Source: Begonia masoniana (Eukaryota; Streptophyta; Magnoliopsida; Cucurbitales; Begoniaceae). Taken from it: a DNA stretch of 64,000 bases. Where the stretch lies: NCBI GenBank assembly GCA_022432975.1, contig CM039502.1, forward strand, positions 73,985,497 through 74,049,496. Reading direction: 5' to 3'. The notes beneath the pieces were generated by a model. That model worked only from the letters and a program-made list of their open reading frames with translations. It made no database searches and was not told where the DNA came from. Below, one piece after another: positions 38,583 through 49,145 of this stretch; position 1 is the stretch's first letter, and each line of letters begins with the position of its first letter. A program made the translations under genes and the position numbers.

Positions 38583-40403
38583 AGGATAAGGATTTAGTTA
38601 GAGAAATATGATAGATGTAATTTTGCAACTTCTTTTGTAAGGTCAAAAGTAAACTTCCCTTAGTTATCTCTCTGGATGTAAAAAATAGTTTATGCATCCT
38701 TTTTTCTTAGAAGGGAAGATTCCTATTTTTGTGTCAAAAGAAGGGGAGTATGTCAAGGTCTCTTTTGTAAAAACCCAAAATTCATCTGTCTCAGAAAGAA
38801 CTATAACTAAATGATACATTCCTTTTTTGTTAATTATACATTACAACAATGGTTTAAATACTGCTTTTATGAGTTTAAGATTATTTTAACATAGCCTACT
38901 AGCTTTTGGATTAGTTTTTATTGTTCGTATATTTTTGTCTTCCCAGGATGAGAATGACACGGAGAATAATGCTAAATTTCATGATGTTGGACGAGCTCAA
39001 GTGACCAAGGTTCAAAATAACAATGGCAATGTTATTGAAAAGTCACTTGACAAGCTTAAAGAAGCAAGCACGGTACAAGTCTTATTCCTCCCATCTTTAA
39101 TTGAACAATATGCCTTCTAGTGTTGGTTCATAATTACCTACCGTATGTTAAAATTGTGACCAGAGATGGAACACAAATGGAGTCATTGGTTAAAAATGCT
39201 ATTTCTACATAATTTTAAGTGCATTTTAGAATTTATCTGTTGTTCAAGTGTACTTTTGTTGGTTTCCTATATTCCATTGTGTCCAAAAAAATGTTTTTTC
39301 TTGGCTAACTGATATCTACTTCTAATTATTTTGCAGGATGTTTGGCAGGGTACTCAGCTTCTTGCTATTGATGTTGCTGCTGCTTCTGGGTTGATAAGAA
39401 GGGCCCTAATAGGAGATGAATTAACGGATAAAGAAAAACAATCCCTGCGACGAACTGTGACTGACCTTGCATCTGTTGTTCCTATTGGCGTCTTAATGCT
39501 TCTTCCTGTAAGTTTATATATAGCATACATATCCGCTTATCTAGTTTTTATAGCATGCCCTCCAATCTTAGCTCGTTTTCATACCATTTCATCCTATTTT
39601 ATGATCCCATTGTTATATCTTCTCTCTTATTTGAAGGGTCCATATTTCTCTCAATTAATCACAGCTGCTATGGCGTCCAGGATTAGAACTCAAGGGATAT
39701 AAAAAAACTCAATATCAAAAAAATAATGATTGTTGTAAAGTTCTTTTCAATTAGTTGGATTTTTTAATTCAAATACAATCAAACCTTTATTAAAAAACTT
39801 TATCAGTAGTTGATTATCTACTTGTACCTCTCAGGTTACTGCTATTGGACATGCAGCCATGCTTGCTGCCATCCAAAGATACGTTCCAGCTCTGGTATGC
39901 TTCATTGCTCTTCACAACTTTCCTTTTCTGAAATGTGGTGGGGATGCCAAATCTTTAGTTTAAGAATAATTTTAAGCTAGCACGCAAACTTACAAAGTTT
40001 TCGATGAAGTGTGCCACGTAAAATTTTGGTTGGAAAATGCATTGATAACAAGAATATGTTTAACCAATGTATTTTGTAGATACCCTTGTATCTCCAAATT
40101 GTTGTTGAGATGTTATCAATATTGTAAGCCTAACTTTACTCTTGCGAATCTACAAAATAATCAATGAAATATAATATTTCAAATTTCTACGAGAAATATA
40201 ATGGAGAAAATCTTATCAATCTCAATACGCGATTATATGCTAAGTTATGTTTATTATTACAGCAAAGCATCTAACAAAAAGTGTTACAGATTCCTTCCAC
40301 TTACGGTCAAGAAAGGCTGGATCTCTTGAGGCAGCTTGAGAAAGTGAAAGAAATGAAAGCTAATGAAGCAACTATAGACGAAAACATAGAGGAGCTAGCC
40401 TAA
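18719..40403 (+). CDS. LETM1-like protein, 17 exons, 890 aa
   Basis: Exons: 18719-18759, 19452-19932, 22872-22963, 23490-23654, 23746-24139, 24513-24631, 24726-24798, 24881-25101, 25213-25257, 35497-35593, 36631-36822, 37294-37431, 38167-38310, 38947-39072, 39337-39507, 39835-39894, 40290-40403. The sum is 2673 bases and every junction is in phase with GT/AG. The protein begins [13 protein letters not shown], has conserved plant-specific blocks ([31 protein letters not shown]), a charged helical, probably coiled-coil segment at about 577-640, and a C-terminal LETM1-type domain at about 777-890 ([20 protein letters not shown], then [19 protein letters not shown] as a hydrophobic segment). LETM1 family proteins act at the inner mitochondrial membrane in cation/proton exchange and in support of translation; this longer plant-specific branch is less well studied and its location is unproven. 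Intron 9 (10.2 kb) is stuffed with nested retrotransposons. Confidence 0.92.
21342..22740 (+). mobile_element. Possible decayed LTR element in intron 2 of the LETM1-like gene
   Basis: At 21592 the sequence TGGTATTAGAGCC is one base from the primer-binding site TGGTATCAGAGCC used by many plant LTR elements (initiator Met tRNA). It follows a segment that could be an LTR ending in cattgtcatca-like bases. About 1.1 kb of purine-rich, gag-like but non-coding sequence follows. I could not match a second LTR, so the limits are rough and the call tentative. Confidence 0.35.
25610..25871 (-). repeat. 3' LTR of the Copia in LETM1-like intron 9
   Basis: Read on the minus strand it begins TGTTAAAAAGTTGAG after the purine tract cccaacttgaggag and ends just before 25610. 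It matches the LTR at 35161-35371 through shared blocks such as cttattgaataatgataat and acactaactatacag, with internal repeats of aggaaataatcta. Length is 262 bp. Confidence 0.88.
27053..27317 (+). repeat. LTR 1 of the Gypsy tandem (with 70 bp internal deletion)
   Basis: It is 265 bp against 335 bp for the other two LTRs. The missing part lies between tatatgtttta and attgttttctatt, where short repeats of ttaatt/ctaatt could have mediated the loss. Otherwise it is almost identical to the other LTRs. Confidence 0.92.
27622..28712 (+). pseudogene. Chimeric gag / myosin-IQ / chromodomain frame, copy 1 (broken)
   Basis: This is the same reading as copy 2 at 29416-30507 but with further damage: a one-base loss near 27730 in the gag part, the shared TGA at about 27840, a one-base gain near 28244 just after the IQ-like stretch (ctaacggtcagc versus ctacggtcatc in copy 2), and a one-base loss near 28404 (cctacatg versus cctaacatg). 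It cannot give one protein. The near identity to copy 2 outside these points indicates a recent tandem origin. Confidence 0.88.
28781..29115 (+). repeat. LTR 2 of the Gypsy tandem (central, shared)
   Basis: This 335 bp LTR serves as 3' LTR of the first unit and 5' LTR of the second. It is almost identical to LTR 3 (for example aaggttaacc here versus aaggctaacc there) and is followed by the same primer-binding site as LTR 1. Confidence 0.93.
29416..30507 (+). pseudogene. Chimeric gag / myosin-IQ / chromodomain frame, copy 2
   Basis: A single frame runs from the ATG at 29416 to 30507, broken only by a TGA at 29635-29637 that copy 1 also has. The first part is a Gypsy gag ([20 protein letters not shown]; after the [18 protein letters not shown]). 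From about 29962 to 30090 it reads [20 protein letters not shown] and on to [15 protein letters not shown], which fits the IQ-motif neck of plant myosin XI (IQ consensus IQxxxRGxxxR). It then passes straight into an integrase tail ([10 protein letters not shown]) and a chromodomain-like module ([35 protein letters not shown]). The 259-codon part after the TGA is open. Protease, RT, RNase H and integrase core are missing, so it depends on other elements for mobility. The source gene is inferred from pattern memory. Confidence 0.82.
30577..30911 (+). repeat. LTR 3 of the Gypsy tandem
   Basis: This is the 3' terminal LTR, 335 bp, preceded by the same purine tract as LTR 2, ending GCTGCATCA at the target duplication cttct. 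Confidence 0.93.
32010..33152 (-). mobile_element. Solo LTR of a SIRE-type Copia family inside Copia integrase
   Basis: The 1143 bp block splits the integrase frame between KRKNRHM on one side and [15 protein letters not shown] on the other. It starts TGTAGGATCGAAAATAACC with cttgt before it (32005-32009) and ends at gttaata with tttgt after it (33153-33157), a 5 bp duplication with one mismatch. Read on the minus strand its start (tattaacttaaagtatg) aligns with the start of the LTR at 55616 (tgttgacttaagtagtg), so the TG terminus has mutated to TA. The inner part carries two copies of a 64 bp repeat (from 32731 and 32795). Shared blocks such as ttgcctacgtc and the downstream cttcaagg confirm the family. 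Confidence 0.82.
35161..35371 (-). repeat. 5' LTR of the Copia in LETM1-like intron 9 (outer end decayed)
   Basis: It lies immediately outside the primer-binding site on the minus strand and matches the LTR at 25610-25871. The outer end lacks the expected TG/CA terminus and I could not find the attag duplication seen at the other side (25605-25609), so the end is approximate. Confidence 0.8.
38543..38582. repeat. Compound microsatellite (TC)n(AC)n in LETM1-like intron 13
   Basis: A run of TC dinucleotides passes directly into a run of about 12 AC dinucleotides. It lies inside the intron between exons 13 and 14 and is a likely length-variable marker. Confidence 0.9.
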
Positions 40404-40462
40404 CCTCGGATCAAATGTACAGTAGGAACTACCTCCACTTCTGATTGCAAAGTGGGCAAATT

Positions 40463-42331
40463 TTATTTCGTCCTATATCCTTTCGACGACAAATGAGCAT
40501 AAAGAAGTTCATTCCACGTGTCTGGAACTCCAGGAAGGCACCAATGGCTGCAGTCTTGAGGAGAAGGAGATGGCGTTCCTGGCTCCCTATGCTTTGAAGG
40601 GTGACCATCTTTCCTCAGCTCTGATAGATATGTTATGTTCAAATATTGAGCTCTTGTTTTTTCATTATTCATTTCTTTTATCGTGTTCGAAATCAAAAGA
40701 TTGTAAATTGGATCGGTTTCCATCTTCGTGAAGTTCGTATTTGGCAACTTTTCGCCATCGCATTGTCCTCCTTCATTCCATTCTCCTTCTCTGCAAGATT
40801 AACACAGTTCTTGTATTTAAAATCAATGAAATTCAGGTAAATTTATCCAAGACAATGTGTAGATGTGTTGAAGAACCCGATTAAATTAGTTGCCAGACTT
40901 ACATGTAATGAACAGGAGAGTAGCCTCGGAAGAAGACGAAACTCTTTTCAGGATTCACATTTTCTACAACCCACGACTTCCATGTTTGCAGAGACCTTCT
41001 AAAAGCCTCCATGACGTCCATTGTCATATTCACTTTTCCTCCCTCTTGAAAATAGTAACCCCTGCAAAATCGAAACCCAAAAACCTGGGAAATGGAAAAT
41101 CGAAGACTCGAATGCTGAACGGTTTGAGTTTAAGGGAAGAAAACCTCGTACATCAAAGTGGTCTTGTACTTGTTCCACCAATGAGCCGCATTGAACACGA
41201 AAACGTTCGCGCCAACCCACTGCCGGGAGTACCAATGGAACTCGTCCACTCGGATCGTTCTGTTGACTCCATTAGATGTGTTGGACTGGGGTGGTCGACC
41301 ATTCATCACTAGAAAAGGTAATCTATAATACTCTACTGTTAGATTATATTCATGGAATTTCATTAAGAGGAAGCCCTTGTGTTTTGATATTGGCTCTCCA
41401 TTCACTTCTCTGATTGTAGAGTAGTTTGAAACTCCTTGTGCTAGCATGCACAACAATGACTCCCATTGGTTTCTTCCTATCGAATCCCCGGCAAATACGA
41501 TCCTCCCGTCCCGGCTTCTCTCTAAAAAGTCGCTTGCATTGAATCTGAGACTCGAAATATGATTTTCAATATCAAAATAGACTAAAGGAATTCAATCATA
41601 AATCAAAATATATGAAAAAACTTTCATTATGGCTATTCATATAACTAATAAAGAATTACAAAAAATAAATAAATAAAAATGGAATGTCGATTTTTCCAAC
41701 TATTTGATCAACATTTTTTAACGATATCCTTTTCCAGAGCTTTCTTGCGGAAAGAAAACAGCCATGTTTATTCTTTTTTCTGTTTGGTTTTTTTTGGCGT
41801 TATTATTCAAGTTTAGGGTTTGACGATCAACGATGGGTGGCGTGAAGTACAATGAAAGAAATTATATCCATGCAGAGATGGGCCCAACTCGTACCTTGGA
41901 AGATCACAGCCTTCTGGTTGCCACCGCCACTGACGGTAAGTCTCATCCTTTCTTCCGTTCTCACTGCACCGAAATCCGGGATCAAGAAACGGGCAATTCT
42001 CTTTATATGATTGAAGGGGATGGCTTTCTTCCCAAACCCATCTGCCATTAGAGTAATCACAAGAAGGCGATGAAGAAGAAGATAAAGATGATGGCGGCGA
42101 CGACAGTGACGGGGATGACGACGATATTTGATTGGAGGGTAAGATTTGAGATAGCAAATCAAACCGAAAAAGAGATTGTGGACGGAAAGAACTTCCAAGA
42201 TCGAAGATTAAGAAAGAAGAAATCAGAATGATGAGAGAAACTGCGTAACAGACGTCTCTTCTGATTATGATGGGGAGAGAAAGGACTTGAAGTCTGTGGT
42301 GAAAGTATTCCTTGGAGGGTTGTGCGTCCAT
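40463..42331 (-). CDS. TRICHOME BIREFRINGENCE-LIKE (TBL) polysaccharide O-acetyltransferase, 438 aa
   Basis: Four minus-strand exons: 42331-41895, 41544-41152, 41061-40903 and 40790-40463; 1317 bases, phases consistent (donors GTACGA, GTACGA, GTAAGT). The layout is that of the family: a short cytosolic N-terminus, one membrane anchor at about residues 28-48, a Ser/Pro-rich stem at about 68-90, the Cys-rich TBL domain from CDYSNGRWVWEE, the GDS catalytic motif at 165-167 (VFAGDSIGRNQ), and the C-terminal DxxH motif at about 409-412 (DCSHWCLPGVPDTWNELL). TBL proteins are Golgi type II membrane enzymes that O-acetylate cell-wall xylan, mannan or pectin; which polymer this member uses cannot be told. 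Both catalytic motifs are intact. The gene converges on the LETM1-like gene, with stop codons 59 bp apart. Confidence 0.95.
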
Positions 42332-42564
42332 TGGAGGAGGAAGATGAAGGGTTTATAGCTCCATTTCTTTCAGGTAGGTTTGTTGAGAGATCGAACCAGA
42401 AAATTCTGCCTTTTTTCTTGGGATTTTAGCAATTTTTGAATGATGAAATAAATCTCAGAATTGAATTCTAATTATAGAACAACAATCCCTTCTTGTTAGA
42501 ATCTTTCTCCTTATAGTTTGCGCTTCTCTAATCTCTTAGAAACATGTTGTTGCACTCATACCAA

Positions 42565-42599
<35 letters not shown>

Positions 42600-45439
42600 A
42601 AGAGAGAGTAATATACATGGTTTTAATATTTAGAGAGAGAGAGAGATAAAGAAATAGAGAGTAATGCTAGACCTAACATCTAAATTTACACCCTAATTTT
42701 TAACTCATGACATCGTGCTAATTGATTAGTATAATAATTTTGATTAATTATAATTAAAATAAGACAATTGCATCAGTTACCGAATCACTCGTTAGTAAGT
42801 AATATATAGTGTAAAATTAAAAAGGTATCTCGTATATCTTTATAGATGACTAATTTTATGCTCTAATTATGTATCTCGGCACGACGTTTACAATTACCTT
42901 ATTCATATAATCTTATCTATTTATAATGTATCATGATCATTCTATTAATGATTTAACGACAAATAAATTGATAAAGAAAATAAGTTTGAATGTTTTAATA
43001 TTATTTTAACGTTTCTCAATTTCTTTAATTTGACTAATTTTGTAATTTTTTTATTCAAAGTAATTTAGTTTTCTTATTAGGTTAACTTTCTTATTAAATT
43101 ACTTTCCTTATTATAGATTATTGATGTACTCTTATGAATATAAGTTGTAATTCAATGCAATATATGTCATAATTTAATCTTCCTTCTCAAAACTCTTTAT
43201 GATACCAAAGCTTTTTTTTTTTTTGTTTTCTAAACGTCGTTATAAAATGAAATTAAAGTATACATTACTCTTATACAGAATTCAGAAGAAAAAAGGGAGC
43301 AGGATCTCACTGTTGAAGAGCAAATTCATGCTCCTGGGCAAAAACTCACGGAACAGGATCCCGCTCTCGAACACTGAGTTCCAGCACGACTAAATTTTAA
43401 CGAACATTTAGACGGCAATGGTGATCTTGTTAACGAACCATAGTTTAAGGATAATCTTGTTAATGAACATAATTTAAGAGCAAATTTGTTAATGACCCTA
43501 TAATTTAAAGATTTTTTTAATAATTATCTTATAATTTAAATTGAATCTCACTTTTGATATATATCCTAATTGTTAGAAAAAGAAAACATTTGAAAACATA
43601 CATTTTGGATTAGCTTGCGCTCCAACTCGATAGTCCAAAATTGACAAACAAGACCTTGAACTTTCATTTTTTAAATGGATCGACCCAAAGTCAAAAGACT
43701 GCCGAATCTCCCTCTCGTCTTCTGATAGACAAATATGGTGCTCTTCTCTGTGCAGAAACAGATGCTCCAACAATATCACATTTTATTTGTTTTTTAGTTT
43801 TTAGAAATCTTTTTGAGTTATATATAGCTGATCCACTTTTCAAATCTGTTTTTCAAAAAGATTTGTAAGTAATGGGTTATATTTTCACTTTTTCAATAAA
43901 ACTACTGAATTTTTTGAGGCTGCAATCTGATTTTCTCCCTGACAAAGACGATCAATCAGAAAAGGGAAGACGAGGAGTAATACAATTGATCAAATGAATA
44001 AATAGATATACTAAGCTAAATTCAATCTAGCATCGGTTTAGATAAGGATTCCCCAAAGATGAAGAACATACATGGATCTCTCAATATGCTTACTACTCGT
44101 TCACCTCAGTATCAACAACAAATAACAACATTCACACATCATAAAAATGTTTGAATCAAGAGAAGAAGACACGAACTGAAATTCTGTAATCCCGGAAGAA
44201 AATGACGAGACGAGTAGTAGTCGCAGAGCCAATTTAATAACAACTGAAATCAACTACGAGATGTAACATTTTATGTTGAATCACAAACGTCAGGAAGTGA
44301 GCCCCATTGGATCAATGGCTACTTGTAAGAGAAGAATTCAAAATCCAGCACAACAGAGAAGTGTGTTTCATTAGATAATACCTGTCATTAGTGCAGAATT
44401 CATTGGAGAACTAGCTTAATAGAACCTAATACAATATAAAAGACAACACTAGCTTACCAAACCCAAAAGAACACAAAAGGCTGATGAAGATTTGGATCTA
44501 TGTCTTTATGTTTCAACTAAAAATAGTAATACTATGGACTAAACTTTCCCATTATTGCCAATGTTTCTTGGCAGCATAGTTTATTCGTGATTCATGCAAT
44601 GCCTTTTCATACACATTATTTGCTGAACTAAATGATACAATAAAATTTGCCATCTTATGTTTGCAAATGACTAATCCGGCGAAATACCCTCAATTTAATG
44701 CCCAAAACCCATCGCATTCATAATTTTTTTTTTCAAATTACACAACCAACACTCAAAGGCCAATGCTCAAACTTACCTTTTCTCCTTACTCATCTCCAGA
44801 AATTTCTTTCTTTGTAAGTAATATATCTGCTTCTATTAATGTTGGAAACTTTATAACGTGCATAGCATTTTACAGAAAAATTTGATGTATTTATAATCTA
44901 GTTAATAGATAAATATCACTTTGTTTTATACAAAATAATATTTGTTTTTATATTTCTATTGCGGTGGATCAAGTAACACTTTCCTTTTCCAATTTCAAAG
45001 TAAGTTTCTGATTTCTTCTTTCTGAAACGGGTTTCTTTCATCAAATTCTATACCAAATTTTAGCCAAATTATATATGAATTATACTTTTATTTATCATTT
45101 AACAACAGAATGAACTATCTATGATCTGCAACCTTGAATTCCATAAATGATGATTCCAGGAATTCCATTTTTTAATCAGGAATTTCATAAATGAAAGCTC
45201 GCAAATCTTGTTCTCACTAGACCATTTTCTTAGCAACTATCTCGCACTTAAAGAAGATGACTTTCCCTTGAGATTGAAAATTTCACTCAGAAAAAAAGAA
45301 ATTTCAAAACCTAATAAACAATAGAGAAAATAAAAACTAATCAATTCTTACCGAGATAAACTGAGCCAGCCATGAGAAAGCATAGATCGGCAAGATGAAT
45401 CGAGCACGAGAGAAAGGAGATTTCGCATGAAGATAGAAA
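42332..45439. other. AT-rich intergenic region with microsatellites
   Basis: The right-hand start codon of the TBL gene lies at 42331, so its promoter is expected in the first few hundred bases. A (TA)n run passing into (GA)n occurs at about 42566-42610, with further (GA)n near 42633-42650. No coding region is recognised; frames of 60-75 codons near 43200 and 43640 show no family pattern. The last part, next to 45439, may include the 3' UTR of the small minus-strand gene. Confidence 0.45.
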
Positions 45440-45628
45440 TTAATCGCCTAGAAGTTTTCTGAGTCGGTCTGTAACAAACTCCTTTCGAGCTTTCACTCGG
45501 GCTTGCTGAGGAGCTATGTTGGCGAAGGAGAGGTGCGCTCCAACGGCGAAAATGGAGGCACCAGCAACGAATAAGCAAGCCGTTACAGCTAGCTGGGGAG
45601 GCGTGGGAGGGTACGACCACAGCACCAT
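45440..45628 (-). CDS. Small membrane protein, 62 aa, function unknown
   Basis: A single minus-strand frame starts MVLWSYPPTPPQLAVTA and ends RKEFVTDRLRKLLGD. It has a proline-containing N-terminus, one hydrophobic segment at about residues 13-34 (LAVTACLFVAGASIFAVGAH), and a basic C-terminus with the block PQQARVKARKE. GC content is well above the surrounding DNA and codon use looks like a real gene. The pattern recalls a small conserved plant protein of unknown role, possibly an organelle membrane protein, but I cannot name it. A second frame overlapping it is a shadow. Confidence 0.65.
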   Translation of the reverse strand: MVLWSYPPTPPQLAVTACLFVAGASIFAVGAHLSFANIAPQQARVKARKEFVTDRLRKLLGD

Positions 45629-47781
45629 CTTCGTCTCCCGTCAGCCCCTTCTGAATCTGCCTAAGACAGGCTTCCGGTTCAGCACGTCTTCTTTTAAAAA
45701 GCAGATCGAACCGGTTGGCATGGGCTACGAAACATTTTCCACTATTATATCTTTTTTATTTTCTAATTTATACTTAATTATCAATTAAAATCCTAAACTA
45801 CAATGTCATCAACAAACTCACTCTTAAATAATTTTTATTAATAAAAAAAAAACCTTAAATAATTTTTCGTTAACAAAACAAACTTTAAACTATCATTTGT
45901 TAACAATTCAATCATTTGTGGTCATCTGCAGTTCAAATGTGGTTGTTTGCACTTGAAATAAATGTAAAACACACTCAAGATAGGCAACCTTGAGTAATGG
46001 TTTGAACCTTTATTACTGTATCAGTTCGAATTTTAATTTTTTTTTTTTTTTGTCAATGATGTAAGAGTGAATATTTATATACGTGAACAAATATATAATT
46101 ATGGATATAAATGTTATGTGATGACATGTATTTTTATATAAATTACATGAATTTCAAATTAAAACATAATTGATTTAATTTGATTTTAAAATAATTAACG
46201 ATTAGGTAGATGATAGCGTTTGGGCCTAGATAATGTAGATAGAATCTGTGTTAGTTATTTTAGAAGTTAGACTTATTTGTTAGGTCAATGGCTCATTATG
46301 TAAAATATCTCTATTTTTTAGATATCGAAGACGTTCACCGAGACAGAAAAATTCAAGACAAGATAAAGTGTGCAATGAGACATAGGTGAAAGATCCTGGT
46401 TGATGATCTTTTGGAGTTGTGGAAAATCACATGTTGTGACTTATGATTATTTATTTCTTTTACGCTTCTGTTTGAGTACTACGAGGTTGATGTAGACGAT
46501 GCTGTAAACATTTTAATATATGAAATATATTTTGTTAGAATTTTGACAGATTCTAATTTAGGGTGCCATGTAGAAAATGCATGGTGTATGTCGTTTGGAA
46601 GTTCTCATTTAGGAAATGTATGTTTGGTGAATGTTGTAGGTTGTTTCCAGAAGCTTCCCACCTCAAGAATCTATTTTCGTCGGGGCCGGACCCTGACACC
46701 TTGGCTCCATGCGAGCTCACTCGCGATCATCTGCAATGAAAATGCGGTCATGCGAACTTGAAATGGGTGTAAAACCCATTTGGGAACAAACAACCTTGTT
46801 TCCACACAATCTCCGTGGTTTAAATACAATCATTCATACTTGAAATGAATGCATAATGTATTGGAGAATAGACAACATCAGCTTCACTTGATCGTACGCT
46901 CGGTCTCCTGCAATTAAAATGTGGTCAACCGCACTTGAGTTTAATGACATGATAATTGACTTGTTAACGTAACACTGTTTAAAATTTGTTTTATAATGAA
47001 TATAGTTTAATATTTTTTTTCCGTAACTCTATACTTTAAGATTTTTTTTTAAAAAAAAATTCATTTACTTTAATGATTAATGTTTTATTTTATTACTATA
47101 CAATTTATTTAAATTATTATTAATTAATCAGCGAAAAATAGTAAGTACCAAAACTTAGGTGGAATCACGTGAAAACCAACCCGATGACCCATAGATAAAA
47201 CGTTGTCTTCAAATCCCGTCTATTTTCTTCCCATTTACAGAGTTTTGAGGAGACCCAGAGATTAAAGGTATTGAATAAGTGGGGAGAGAGAAAGAGTTGC
47301 AGTAGTTGAAGATCCATCAAGTCATTGAGTAGTCAGATGATCACTATTTTCTTTCAACGCAACACATGGCAACTTTATTATCGTCGCAGGCATTTATTTC
47401 GAGCCACTGTTGGTCATTTCTGTCACTTCACTCCTCCCTTTTTCTTCTAAAAATTCATATTATAATTCAATTGCGTGACAGGATTATATGGACTCAAACC
47501 TTTCAATAATCTCCTGTCAATGTTATATTTATCTTATATACTCGCCCATGAACGCGTTACGGTGATTTGTCGTTTCTGATTATTCATTGAACATGCGACA
47601 CTAGTTTGGTTTCCATCCCGACTGACTACTGTTCTTGGAAGACATGCTCCTAATTTTAAGGTTTTTTTTTCTAACATTGTTATCACCATTATAAAGACTC
47701 TGCAGTAATAGTGAATCTGAAGACGAACCTTTTCTTTCCCGTTCAAACACATCAATTTACTCAATTCAGCAGACACGAATC
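45629..47781. other. AT-rich intergenic region between the small gene and the dehydrogenase
   Basis: No gene is recognised. A motif of about 50 bp (ctgcaatnaaaatgnggtca followed by a gcacttgaa-like block) occurs in diverged form near 45926-45980, 46731-46785 and 46911-46945. Poly(T/A) runs lie near 46037 and 47041. The last 500 bp must contain the promoter of the dehydrogenase gene; no clear TATA box was assigned. Confidence 0.4.
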
Positions 47782-48696
47782 ATGGGGTCTTCCTCAGAAT
47801 CTCCCATGGCGAAGAGGTACGTTCATCTAAACCAGTCCCTTTCTCCTTCCTTTTTTATCTACGGAAAAATCAACTGTAAATTTGTTTCCGGCAGGTTGGA
47901 AGGTAAAGTCGCCATAATAACCGGTGGCGCAAGCGGAATTGGGGAAAGTACGGCGAGGCTTTTCGTAAAGCATGGGGCTAAAGTAATCGTCGCCGACGTA
48001 CAAGACGACCTCGGGCACGCACTCTGTGACGAACTGAATTTGATAGGGACGGCGTCGTACGTCCACTGCGACGTCACCGACAATTCCGACGTGAAAAACC
48101 TAGTGGATACAGCCATTGAGAAGCACGGAAAACTTGACATAATGTACAACAACGCCGGAATCACCGGAAACATAGATCCAACTATATTAGGAGCTACGAA
48201 CGAAAACTTCAAGAGGGTTTTCGACGTCAACGTCTACGGTGGTTTCTTGGGCGCCAAACACGCCGCCGCCGTAATGATTCCAGCAAAAAAGGGTGTGATT
48301 CTATTCACATCGAGCATTTCTTCGGTGAGCTGCGGCGAGTCGCCGCACGCCTACACGGTGTCGAAGCATGCGGTGTTGGGTCTGATGAAGAATTTATGCG
48401 TGGAGCTGGGGCAGTACGGGATCAGAGTGAACTGCGTCTCCCCCTGCGCCATAGCTACGCCGCTCCTCAGCAAAGCTATGGGGATGCCGAAGGAGACGGT
48501 AGAGGGTTTGATTTGTGAGGCCGCGATCTTAAAAGGAGTGGTGCCGAAGCCGGATGATGTGGCGGAGGCGGCGCTGTTTCTGGGCAGTGACGAGTCCAAG
48601 TGCGTCAGCGGCTTGAACCTTCTCGTAGATGGAGGGTATTGCACTACTAATCAGTCTTTCTCCTCTGCTCTGAAAAATCTGCTGTCTTCCAACTAA
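47782..48696 (+). CDS. Short-chain dehydrogenase/reductase, SDR110C type (ABA2/secoisolariciresinol dehydrogenase-like), 278 aa
   Basis: Two exons, 47782-47816 and 47895-48696, joined AAGAG|GTACGT ... CGGCAG|GTTGG, giving MGSSSESPMAKRLEGKVAII. The classical SDR features are present: the NAD(H)-binding TGGASGIG at residues 21-28, the Asp after the second strand (VIVADVQDD), NNAG at 97-100, the active-site Ser in TSSISS, and YTVSK with Tyr165 and Lys169. Length and N-terminus fit the plant SDR110C group, which includes xanthoxin dehydrogenase (ABA synthesis), secoisolariciresinol dehydrogenase (lignans) and diterpenoid dehydrogenases; the substrate cannot be predicted. The 78 bp intron is stop-free and in frame, so a continuous 304-codon frame exists, but the inserted part would disrupt the first beta strand's approach and is not family-like. 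A MULE lies 104 bp after the stop. Confidence 0.95.
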   Translation: MGSSSESPMAKRYVHLNQSLSPSFFIYGKINCKFVSGRLEGKVAIITGGASGIGESTARLFVKHGAKVIVADVQDDLGHALCDELNLIGTASYVHCDVTDNSDVKNLVDTAIEKHGKLDIMYNNAGITGNIDPTILGATNENFKRVFDVNVYGGFLGAKHAAAVMIPAKKGVILFTSSISSVSCGESPHAYTVSKHAVLGLMKNLCVELGQYGIRVNCVSPCAIATPLLSKAMGMPKETVEGLICEAAILKGVVPKPDDVAEAALFLGSDESKCVSGLNLLVDGGYCTTNQSFSSALKNLLSSN

Positions 48697-48984
48697 GTTG
48701 GGCTTAGATTATTATTATCTATAGATTTTGTTCTTCACCTTTTGATTTGAAGATTACTGATTTGTCCGAATGTTTTAGTAAACTTAGTTGTTATTTAGAA
48801 GGGTAAAAATCATTTTTGAACTTCAAATTATCGATTTATTTTTAAAAATATCCCTAAATTATTAACCCCTTAACAAAACAAATCTCAAACAATAAAAAAT
48901 CAAACAATCTAAATCGCGACGGACACCTGATAGCCCCCGTTTCATATTTTACAAAGAGAACGGGCGACCGTTCTCCAAGCGCGG

Positions 48985-49145
48985 TCGCCCATTCTATCTG
49001 AGGGTCGACGTGGAGGTGTAGAACCCCCGCGCACGTGCGTTGTACGTATAGAACGAGGGATCGATCTAAAAAGAACGACCCATCGTTCTATTTGGGGGTC
49101 GACGCGGGGTGTAGAACCCCCATGCACGTGCGTTACACATGGAAA
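48985..49145. repeat. Internal direct repeat in the MULE left arm
   Basis: A segment of about 57 bp (ttctatctgagggtcgacgt and onwards, through tgtagaacccccgcgcacgtg) at about 48991-49050 recurs in diverged form at about 49088-49145. Both copies include gggtcgac and tgtagaaccccc. The block is much richer in G+C than its surroundings and lies just inside the terminal inverted repeat. Confidence 0.8.

Noticed and set aside
42566..42650. GA/TA-rich tract as a promoter element of the TBL gene
   Set aside because: It is a plain microsatellite; nothing ties it to transcription.
45348..45620. 90-codon frame overlapping the small membrane protein
   Set aside because: It is the same strand in another frame, without membrane or family features; the 62-codon frame has the better composition.
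47817..47894. SDR read as a single uninterrupted 304-codon gene
   Set aside because: The central 26 codons carry perfect splice sites and do not fit SDR proteins; splicing gives the standard N-terminus.
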